Origin: UBA10427 sp003500135 | GTDB taxonomy: Bacteria > Bacteroidota > Bacteroidia > Cytophagales > Cyclobacteriaceae | Length of the DNA: 15,371 bases | Direction of reading: 5' to 3' | NCBI GenBank assembly: GCA_963966275.1 | Contig: CAWZYQ010000091.1 | Coordinates: 1 to 15,371, forward strand | Shown: positions 1-6,335 of the stretch, piece by piece | Layout of the letters: each line of letters starts with the position of its first letter | How positions within the stretch are numbered: position 1 is the first letter of the stretch | The notes under the pieces: model-generated | The model's input: only the letters and a program-made list of their open reading frames with translations | Database searches by the model: none | Told to the model about the DNA's origin: nothing | Position numbers and translations under genes: made by a program

Positions 1-2
1 TC

Positions 3-465
3 TCTCGATTTGCTAATCTGTTGAATACGACTTTCTGAGGAAGCCCTAATTAAAGAATTATTGCCTCTATTGTACCATGAAAACCCTGAAGTAATTTACC
101 TTGCTGCCCACACCATAAGCCAAATAAAGCCTAATCAGTTTGCTTTGGAGGCAGTGATGCAGGCCATTCATGACCCGGTAAATAAAAACAAAAACGGCGC
201 TTTGGTCGAAGCTTTAAGCGGGTTTGATATCAGCGCTCATTTCGTTGATATATTCAAGCTTTACTTGTTGGGCAACTTCAAGGTTTCAGCTATGGCCAGG
301 TTATTGCTCGATTTTGAAGAATTCGATATTGTTCCTCGAACAGTTAGAAAAGCAGAAAAACACCTGAAACATTTCGAGCACAACATGCCCAATGACTCTC
401 AAAGCGATGTTAAAAGAGCTGAAGCAAATGTTATACTAAGTGAACTTCGATCGCTGTTCGACTGA
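3..465 (+). CDS. HEAT-repeat-like protein, 3' fragment with a broken frame
   Basis: The gene enters from the left edge. From base 25 to the stop at 463-465 there is a clean frame of amphipathic helical pairs typical of HEAT-like repeats (for example ENPEVIYLAAHTISQ), ending in a charged helical tail. In that frame a stop lies at 22-24, but the frame starting at base 3 reads SRFANLLNTT and then stops at 36-38. Dropping one T from the run at 32-34 joins the two into one continuous helix (NTTSEEALIKELL). So either a one-base insertion has broken the gene or the sequence has an error there. A native start inside the window, such as TTG at 61, is possible but has no well-placed ribosome site. Function is unknown; HEAT repeats are protein-binding scaffolds. 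It converges with the next gene, with 4 bases between the stop codons. Confidence 0.55.
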
Positions 466-469
466 TCGA

Positions 470-862
470 TTAGTCATCTTCATTCCTTTTGGCATAGAAA
501 ATGTGCATGTCATCCTCTTTCACAAAACCGAATTGTGTGTTGTTTTTCAGGTATGTGTCCTGTTTGGCATCATAATAGGGCATCGTGGCCGTTACCCAAC
601 CGGCATACTCCATATCATTTTTGGTGGCCAGATAGGCCAGTATACATTCACCTCTTTTGAACTTCAATGACAACTGAACGTATTCGTCTACCATTGTAAA
701 AACCTGATTGCCTTTTTTCTGGTAGTTCACGCCCTCTTCACCCAACAATGGGAGAACCATTTTTTTGGGTTCACCTAAAAACTGGTTCAGAAAATCGGTG
801 TGGTCCTGGGCAAATATTGAGGCGGGGGCCAAAATGAAGATGAAAATGATAAGGTGCTTCAT
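470..862 (-). CDS. Small secreted protein of unknown function
   Basis: This encodes 130 residues beginning with a clear signal peptide: a lysine-containing start, a hydrophobic core at about 4-17 and a likely cleavage site after IFA, before Q19, a form common in Bacteroidota. The mature part (about 112 residues) is mixed alpha/beta in character, lacks cysteines apart from one near residue 73, and has no lipobox, so a soluble periplasmic protein is the best guess. I recognise no family. It stands alone: its 3' end meets the HEAT-like gene and its 5' end faces the DUF502 gene across 162 bases. No convincing ribosome site or promoter box is seen upstream of the start. The signal peptide is clear, the function is not. 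Confidence 0.75.
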   Translation of the reverse strand: MKHLIIFIFILAPASIFAQDHTDFLNQFLGEPKKMVLPLLGEEGVNYQKKGNQVFTMVDEYVQLSLKFKRGECILAYLATKNDMEYAGWVTATMPYYDAKQDTYLKNNTQFGFVKEDDMHIFYAKRNEDD

Positions 863-1024
863 GCCTTTTTTATTTCTAAGATAAATGATGTACCGGTTAA
901 TTGCAGTTCAAATCGACAGGTCAGTGTTTTACATCGATTAACGGGATTTCCGGTCAAATGCCTTATCTTCATAACGGAAAAAAGGATGACAAGTTTATAA
1001 AGATCGTAATACAAACTACATGAT

Positions 1025-1615
1025 ATGAAAAAACTAAGTGCGTATTTTTTGCAGGGGCTTTTATATCTAGCGCCCATTACCATAACGATTTATATCGTTT
1101 ATCTCATATTTGATTTTACGGATAATTTACTCACCGAAGAGCTCTATGATTTTATTGGATTCCGGATTCCGGGACTTGGCGTCATCATAATATTAATGGC
1201 GCTCACGGCATTGGGGTTTATCGGTCAAACCATTATTGCAAGGCCTTTTAAATATGTTTTGCATCTCGTCATACGTAATATTCCATTTTTGCAACTTATA
1301 TATTCTGCTGTAAAAGATTTCTTTTCGGCTTTTGTCGGTAAAGACCGGAAATTCAATAAACCAGTGCTGGTGGAAATGCCACCTGACCGAACCTTTTTCC
1401 GAATAGGATTTTTAACCCATGAAAATATGGGGGCCATGAATTTAAAAGATATGGTGACCGTATATTTTCCATTCAGTTACACCTTTACCGGAGAAATAAT
1501 GCTGGTACCCCGATCCCATATAAAACCTATTGAGATGCCACCTTCCGAAGTACTTAAATTTGTGGTGGCCGGTGGAGTGGCAGATCTGGATAACCATTCT
1601 GAAAGTCAGGATTAG
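1025..1615 (+). CDS. DUF502 family membrane protein
   Basis: This encodes 196 residues with two hydrophobic segments at about 10-32 and 46-71, followed by a soluble C-terminal domain. The pattern matches the DUF502 family: the start LQGLLYLAPITITIYIVY, the segment IPFLQLIYSAVKDFF (about 86-100), and the late motif TGEIMLVPRSHI (about 155-166) followed by a proline/hydrophobic stretch and a VAGG element. Family length is usually about 200 residues, so it is complete. The biochemical role of DUF502 proteins is not established. It is followed after 66 bases by the MCE transport operon on the same strand; joint transcription is possible, but the gap leaves room for a separate promoter. The start ATG at 1025 directly precedes MKK, a typical N-terminus for a membrane protein. 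Confidence 0.85.
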   Translation: MKKLSAYFLQGLLYLAPITITIYIVYLIFDFTDNLLTEELYDFIGFRIPGLGVIIILMALTALGFIGQTIIARPFKYVLHLVIRNIPFLQLIYSAVKDFFSAFVGKDRKFNKPVLVEMPPDRTFFRIGFLTHENMGAMNLKDMVTVYFPFSYTFTGEIMLVPRSHIKPIEMPPSEVLKFVVAGGVADLDNHSESQD

Positions 1616-1664
1616 TACTATTTCATAACTTTATTAAAATGGTGTTTAGCGTAAAAGGAAATAT

Positions 1665-1685
1665 ATGTTTAATTTAAGGAGATGA
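1665..1685 (+). other. Candidate six-codon leader ORF overlapping the mlaD start
   Basis: An ATG at 1665 preceded by AAAAGGA (1653-1659, 5 bases away) opens a mini-ORF reading MFNLRR that ends in TGA at 1683-1685. That stop overlaps the ATG of the MCE gene (1682-1684) in an ATGA arrangement. A second purine-rich stretch, AAGGAG (1676-1681), touches the mlaD ATG and is therefore too close to serve it as a normal ribosome site. Translation of the leader followed by re-initiation would explain this layout. Such a short ORF can arise by chance and there is no proof it is translated. Confidence 0.3.
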
Positions 1686-2695
1686 TCAAAACACGCGCAC
1701 AAAATATTCGACTGGGTATTTTCATAACTATTTCGTTGGCAATATTGCTGGGGCTGGTTGGTTTTTTTACCTCTCGTGAGTTTTTCGAAAAAACAGATAC
1801 CTATTACGTGCAGTTCCACGATGTGTCGGTTGGCGGGCTCGAAGTTGGTAGCCCTGTGAAATATATGGGGATAAAGGTCGGGTCGATAACGGATATCACC
1901 ATTGACCCCGAAAACGTACAAAATATTATCATTACACTCGAACTTGAGCCGGATACGCCCATAAGAAAAGACGCCAGGGCCGATATCAATACCCTGGGGA
2001 TAACGGGACTGAAAACCATCGAGATCCGTGCGGGAAGCAACGATGCCGTAACACTGGAAGTAGGCGGGTATATCCAACCCGGCAGCTCTATTACAGAAGA
2101 AATCACCGGTAAGGCCGAAATAATTGCTCAAAAAGCCGAAAGTGTGTTGAATAACCTTCAAAAATTTACACGACCTGAAAACCTGGACAAGATCACCATT
2201 CTGGCAGAAGAAATGACCGACCTCACAAGGCGCACAAAAAAAACAGTGAACAATATCGATAGTCTCGTTATGGAAAACCGGTCGGCCATTCAGTTAGCGA
2301 TTAAGGATGTGACGGCAACAAGCAGCAATCTAAAGCAGACCAGTGTGCTGATGAATGAAACACTGCAACGTATTAACCTGCTGGTTACCAGCGATACGGT
2401 TTCGGAGATCCTGATCAATACGAGAGAAGTTTCGCAGTCACTGAAAGAGGCTGAAATAGCGAAAATGGTGCAAAATATTTCAGAAGCAGCCAATCAGGCC
2501 GATGAATTACTTATTCGCATTAATCGCGATTTTGACCTCAACAGCGACGAGATTACGCAGAACCTCAGGTTGTTGCGGGAGACGCTTGAGAACCTGAATA
2601 ACGCTTCGCGCAAAATCAATCAAGACCCCTCCATATTGTTTAGAGGTGTAAATGATAAGAGGGCGCCGGATAGTGAACTAAATCAAAAAAAATGA
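1682..2695 (+). CDS. mlaD: MCE domain protein, MlaD-like lipid-transport component
   Basis: This encodes 337 residues. One N-terminal membrane helix (about 11-29) anchors it in the inner membrane. It is followed by a single MCE domain (about 40-118) with the family features VGGLEVGSPVKYMGIKVGSI and a conserved LGITGLKTIEI strand. From about 135 to 320 the protein is predicted helical, rich in Gln/Asn/Glu, consistent with the periplasmic coiled or tube-forming tail of longer MCE proteins. MCE proteins form hexameric rings that carry phospholipids between the inner and outer membranes, driven by MlaE/MlaF. Its stop TGA overlaps the ATG of the next gene, indicating coupled translation. The ATG at 1682 is the only sensible start because the codons upstream in frame give no alternative. 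The direction of lipid transport cannot be read from the sequence. Confidence 0.9.
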   Translation: MIKTRAQNIRLGIFITISLAILLGLVGFFTSREFFEKTDTYYVQFHDVSVGGLEVGSPVKYMGIKVGSITDITIDPENVQNIIITLELEPDTPIRKDARADINTLGITGLKTIEIRAGSNDAVTLEVGGYIQPGSSITEEITGKAEIIAQKAESVLNNLQKFTRPENLDKITILAEEMTDLTRRTKKTVNNIDSLVMENRSAIQLAIKDVTATSSNLKQTSVLMNETLQRINLLVTSDTVSEILINTREVSQSLKEAEIAKMVQNISEAANQADELLIRINRDFDLNSDEITQNLRLLRETLENLNNASRKINQDPSILFRGVNDKRAPDSELNQKK

Positions 2696-3318
2696 CACGA
2701 TTCTACCTTATATTGTTTTTGTCAATAATGATGTGCACTGCTGGATGTATGTCAAAGAAAAAGGTCATTTATACCAAATACTACCTCATCACTCCACCTG
2801 AAATGAAGGTAGACCATAACAGCGATAGTGCAAGACTGAAGTACACTTTACAAATAGGACCGGTAGAAATCAGCCCGGCCTATGCTTCCAGCAGAATTGT
2901 CAGTCGTGCGGCAACCAATGAAATCGACTACTTCAGATATCATGAATGGGCAGTGCCCCCCAAAGTGAGTATTCAGGAATTTGCCATTTCGTACTTTATG
3001 GCCAAAGGATTATTTAAAGAGGTCTCCGATAGAATAACAAATGCAAGGCCAGATTTTAAACTGGCCATAAATGTTCAACAGTTAGAAATGCTGGAACTGA
3101 AAGAAGAGCCCCTGGTGGCCCATCTGGCCGTGCAATACAGGTTTATTGATAACGTTGGCGGTGAAGTGTTATTCAGGCACAACATGGATGATCAAATCAC
3201 CTTGAATGAAAGGGACATCAATGAACTGGCCCGAAAAATCAGCGAATTAATGCTGGTATCGTTGGAAGAGGTAGAATCAAAAATTGATGGATTGCAACTG
3301 GAAAGACCTCAACAGTGA
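2692..3318 (+). CDS. ABC-type transport auxiliary lipoprotein (PqiC/DUF330-like)
   Basis: This encodes 208 residues. A lipoprotein signal peptide with the box CTAG-C places the acylated cysteine at residue 19. After it comes the motif KYYLITPPE (about 29-37), characteristic of the ABC_trans_aux family that includes PqiC, then alternating strands (LQIGPVEISPAYASSRIV) and a C-terminal helix. In Proteobacteria such lipoproteins sit on the inner leaflet of the outer membrane and dock MCE tubes there; that role is inferred for this protein. The start overlaps the mlaD stop (ATGA) and the stop overlaps the permease start (TGATG), so it is an integral member of the operon. Its length is normal for the family. 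Similarity is judged from motifs only, since this family is very divergent. Confidence 0.75.
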   Translation: MTRFYLILFLSIMMCTAGCMSKKKVIYTKYYLITPPEMKVDHNSDSARLKYTLQIGPVEISPAYASSRIVSRAATNEIDYFRYHEWAVPPKVSIQEFAISYFMAKGLFKEVSDRITNARPDFKLAINVQQLEMLELKEEPLVAHLAVQYRFIDNVGGEVLFRHNMDDQITLNERDINELARKISELMLVSLEEVESKIDGLQLERPQQ

Positions 3319-4436
3319 TGAGCACAAAGGCCGGGACAAAGACACAAGCGGAATACGATATCAGAAATACATCGGATACAATGATCATATCCGGTCATTT
3401 GAATTTAAAAAATACTGCCTTATTGTATTCTGACCTTTCCATCCGTTTGTCTGAATATCCTGAAACCGGTAAAATAGTATTAAAAGATATTAAAGCCCTC
3501 GATAGTAGCGCCGTTCAAATGTTATTGCAGGTAATAGAGGAAAACCCTGCACATAGACATATAGATCTGCTTGCAGATGAAAAGGAAGCACAGGAAAAGA
3601 TAGCATTATTTGGGTACAACGATAAACCGGACATAGAAAAAGAGTCAGATACCGGCTTTTTCGAAAAGATTGGGCAGCAGGTACATGACTATTGGAGAAA
3701 TTCAGTGGTAGCCTTCTTATTTCTCACAGCCGATATCATGTACTGGACGGTGGTAGATATTTTTCGCAAAGATGGTCAAAGAAAAGGTACTTTTGTACAA
3801 CAAGCCATTCAGATAGGTGTAAACTCAGTGTACATCGTTGCCCCGCTTAGTTTCATAATCGGATTGGTGCTGGCTTTACAGTCCGCTGCTCAAATTAGAA
3901 ATTTCGGGGCCAATATTTTTATCGTCGATCTCACAGTGATAGCCATGATGCGTGAAATGGGTCCGCTCATTACGGCAATTATTCTGGCAGGAAGAAGCGG
4001 CTCAGCCATAGCCGCGGAAATTTCAACAATGAAAGTTACCTCTGAACTCGACGCATTGGAGACCATGGCGCTAAATCCTGTAAGGTTTGTAACTGTTCCA
4101 AAAATGCATGGAGGATTGGTCACGGTGCCTTTTCTGACCATTTTAGCCGATGTGATGGGTATAATTGGTGGTTTGCTGGTCGCCTACACCTATCTGGATA
4201 TAACGCCAACAGTTTTTATAAACCGAATGGGCGACGCCCTGAAAAACCGGGATATCATAATTGGGATATTTAAAAGTCTGGTTTTTATTAGTATCGTTGT
4301 GCTGACCGGCAGCTTTTTTGGCTTTCAGGTGAAAAGAGGAGCGGAAGGGGTTGGGAAAATGACCACGAAGGCGGTCGTGGTAGCCATTACATTGGTTATT
4401 ATCGCCGATAGTATACTCGGACTTATATTCTATTAA
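3318..4436 (+). CDS. mlaE: STAS-MlaE fusion: lipid ABC transporter permease
   Basis: This encodes 372 residues from ATG 3318; a GTG at 3315 would add one residue. Residues of about 10-100 form a STAS domain, the MlaB-type regulatory module, with the helix-cap signature LDSSAV at about 61-66. Residues of about 120-372 are an MlaE permease with several membrane helices and the family hallmark GPLITAIILAGRSGSAIAAE followed by TMKVTSELDALETMALNP. In E. coli MlaB and MlaE are separate proteins; here they are one chain, as in several other bacterial groups. The permease pairs with the ATPase encoded 2 bases downstream and with the MCE ring protein two genes upstream to move phospholipids at the inner membrane. 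The TGATG overlap with the lipoprotein gene favours the ATG start and coupled translation. Confidence 0.9.
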   Translation: MSTKAGTKTQAEYDIRNTSDTMIISGHLNLKNTALLYSDLSIRLSEYPETGKIVLKDIKALDSSAVQMLLQVIEENPAHRHIDLLADEKEAQEKIALFGYNDKPDIEKESDTGFFEKIGQQVHDYWRNSVVAFLFLTADIMYWTVVDIFRKDGQRKGTFVQQAIQIGVNSVYIVAPLSFIIGLVLALQSAAQIRNFGANIFIVDLTVIAMMREMGPLITAIILAGRSGSAIAAEISTMKVTSELDALETMALNPVRFVTVPKMHGGLVTVPFLTILADVMGIIGGLLVAYTYLDITPTVFINRMGDALKNRDIIIGIFKSLVFISIVVLTGSFFGFQVKRGAEGVGKMTTKAVVVAITLVIIADSILGLIFY

Positions 4437-4438
4437 GC

Positions 4439-5173
4439 ATGGATGAAGCTTTGGTAAATGTGGCACATTTAGAGGCCTCTTTCGGCGATCATAAGGTACT
4501 GGAAGATGTATCTTTCACCGTGGAAAAGGGTGGGATCACTGTTTTATTAGGTGCAAGTGGTTCCGGAAAGACGACCATATTGAAACATCTGTTGGGCCTG
4601 TACGATAATCAACCCGATAAAATTTCCGTGTTGGGCCAGGATATGGGCCAACTGGATGAAGACTTGAAAAAGGAGCTTTATTTAAAAATGGGTGTTTTTT
4701 ATCAAAATGGCGCTTTGATCAGTTCAATGACGGTAGGTGAAAACATAGCCCTTCCACTACAACAGCACACCAAAATATCTGAAAAGATAATTGAGCGCAT
4801 GGTTCGTCTCAAGCTCCATATGGTAAATCTCGACGATAGTTTTGACCTGTATCCCTCAGAACTGAGTGGCGGAATGCTGAAACGGGCAGCCCTCGCCAGG
4901 GCCATTATCATGGATCCTCCTCTGGTTTTCTGCGATGAACCCGGCGCCGGACTCGATCCGGTTACACTGGCGTCTCTTGATGAGTTGATCTTATCCCTTA
5001 ACCATCAACTAGGCATCACCTTTCTGATCGTTACACACGAATTGGCAAGCATTCAACGCATCGCTGATAAGATCGTATTTTTAGCGGATGGGAAAGTGGC
5101 TTTCGAAGGGGATTTTAATGCCGCAAAAAAAGCAGAACACCAGGGTGTCCGCGACTTTTTTAATACACACTGA
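4439..5173 (+). CDS. mlaF: ABC transporter ATPase, MlaF-like
   Basis: This encodes 244 residues, the normal size for MlaF. All ATPase motifs are intact: Walker A GASGSGKTT at 38-46, Q-loop glutamine Q89 in FYQNGALISSMTVGEN (the NGAL-F/I form is typical of MlaF), signature LSGGMLKRAALARA at 142-155, Walker B LVFCDEP at 162-168 with catalytic E167, D-loop GAGLDP, and H-loop H200 in VTHE. It would form a cytoplasmic dimer energising the STAS-MlaE permease, whose stop is 2 bases upstream. No separate mlaC-like periplasmic carrier gene follows; the next gene is unrelated. Assignment to the MCE-associated branch rests on the motifs and on the neighbours. Confidence 0.92.
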   Translation: MDEALVNVAHLEASFGDHKVLEDVSFTVEKGGITVLLGASGSGKTTILKHLLGLYDNQPDKISVLGQDMGQLDEDLKKELYLKMGVFYQNGALISSMTVGENIALPLQQHTKISEKIIERMVRLKLHMVNLDDSFDLYPSELSGGMLKRAALARAIIMDPPLVFCDEPGAGLDPVTLASLDELILSLNHQLGITFLIVTHELASIQRIADKIVFLADGKVAFEGDFNAAKKAEHQGVRDFFNTH

Positions 5174-5178
5174 AAAAT

Positions 5179-5538
5179 ATGGACCCGGTAGTTGATTTTA
5201 TACACAACCAACCCCCGAAGCAGAAAGTGTTGCTGCAGTATTTACACGATAAACTGACCAGGGAATTTGGCCTTCATAGTAAAATCAGGTTTAAGATCCC
5301 GTTTTATGACCATAAAAGCTGGGTTTGCTACCTGAATCCCCTAAAATTAGATGGTGTGGAACTCGTTTTCTTAAAAGGTCAGGAATTGTCTGATGTAAGC
5401 GGGATATTGCAGTCGAAATCAAGAAAAATGGTAGCAGGGATCACTTTTGAATCCATTCAGGATTACCCCGAAAGTGAATTGCATCAGATCATTAATGAAG
5501 CTATTCTATTAGACGAATTGGCAAAGAAGAATAAATAG
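5179..5538 (+). CDS. DUF1801 domain protein
   Basis: This encodes 119 residues. The sequence fits the DUF1801 (YdhG-like) fold: an N-terminal helical part ending in KIRFKIPFYDHKSWVCYLNPLKLDGVELVFLKG (about 37-69 in all), which matches the family pattern of a K-x-K/R-[IW]-x-x-P-[FM]-Y segment followed by a pair of strands, then a basic segment SKSRKMVAGI and a C-terminal helix. No catalytic activity is established for the family. It starts 5 bases after the mlaF stop, so it is probably co-transcribed with the MCE operon, but nothing in the protein suggests a role in lipid transport. There is no signal peptide, so it is cytoplasmic. The 143 bases downstream hold no clear hairpin terminator. Confidence 0.75.
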   Translation: MDPVVDFIHNQPPKQKVLLQYLHDKLTREFGLHSKIRFKIPFYDHKSWVCYLNPLKLDGVELVFLKGQELSDVSGILQSKSRKMVAGITFESIQDYPESELHQIINEAILLDELAKKNK

Positions 5539-5681
5539 CTGTTTTTTTATCTGTCCGCGCAGGTTTATAACAGAATTATATTTTATCAATTCGGCATAGT
5601 TGGAATTTTAAGGTTTATCTATTGAATTCCACATAAGAATTTTTGTATCTTGATAGTATCATCTAATCGTGTCGTTTAACC

Positions 5682-6332
5682 ATGGATAAAGACCCTAATC
5701 AATCACCACCAAAATCCGGTCGAAATGACGATCAGAATAAAGGAAAATTAAGCCGGAGGGGCTTTCTAAAGGGAATGGGCCTGACTACAGCGGGCACTAT
5801 GGCTGTTTCTTCAGGCGTTTTAGCGTTTGAGAAAGCTGAAGTAGAAGAAGACAAGGTATTGGGCCCGGATGAAGTCCGAATTAAAATGAAGGTGAACGGA
5901 CATGCCTATCATCTCGAAGTAACCCCCAGAACAACACTGGCCAATGCCTTGCGGGACCACCTTGAATTAACTGGCACGAAGGTGGTATGCGACAGGGGCG
6001 CTTGTTCAGCCTGCACAGTCTGGCTCGATGGCAAACCCATAAATTCTTGTCTTACTTTAGCGCTTGATGTGGGAGACAAAGAAGTGACAACGGTTGAAGG
6101 TATATCGAAAGCACAGGAATTGCATCCGGTACAACAGGCATTTATCGATCACGATGCAGCTCAGTGTGGGTACTGTACACCCGGAATGATCATGTCGGCA
6201 GCATGGATTGTAGAAAATGTGCCCAATCCTACACTTGAAGAAGTTAAAAATGCACTTAGGGGCAACCTATGCCGGTGCGGCACCTACCCGCATGTTTTTA
6301 AAGCAACAATGGAAGCGGCCAAAAAGGGTTAA
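5682..6332 (+). CDS. Molybdenum hydroxylase small subunit, 2x[2Fe-2S], Tat-exported
   Basis: This encodes 216 residues. A twin-arginine signal, SRRGFLKG (R25-R26), followed by a weakly hydrophobic stretch (about 32-49), sends the folded protein across the inner membrane. Residues of about 65-140 are a ferredoxin-like [2Fe-2S] domain with C103, C108, C111 and C123. Residues of about 145-215 are the helical [2Fe-2S] domain with C162, C165, C197 and C199 in the motifs QCGYCTPG and LCRCG. All eight ligands are present. It passes electrons from the molybdenum centre to the FAD subunit. A Tat signal on this subunit with none on its partners is the arrangement of periplasmic PaoABC (YagTSR). A weak promoter candidate (ATTG at 5621-5624, TATCTTGA at 5646-5653, 21-base spacing) precedes the gene, which has no ribosome site of note. 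Confidence 0.92.
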   Translation: MDKDPNQSPPKSGRNDDQNKGKLSRRGFLKGMGLTTAGTMAVSSGVLAFEKAEVEEDKVLGPDEVRIKMKVNGHAYHLEVTPRTTLANALRDHLELTGTKVVCDRGACSACTVWLDGKPINSCLTLALDVGDKEVTTVEGISKAQELHPVQQAFIDHDAAQCGYCTPGMIMSAAWIVENVPNPTLEEVKNALRGNLCRCGTYPHVFKATMEAAKKG

Positions 6333-6335
6333 ATT

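Noticed and set aside
447..469. Hairpin TCGATC-N11-GATCGA between convergent genes, considered as a terminator
   Set aside because: The stem is only 6 bp, the loop is 11 bases, and there is no T-run on either side.
1646..2161. 171-codon minus-strand frame opposite mlaD
   Set aside because: It is antisense to the conserved MCE domain and has no recognisable domain.
4143..4466. 107-codon minus-strand frame opposite the end of the permease gene
   Set aside because: It overlaps conserved mlaE helices in antisense, and the translation has no protein-like features.
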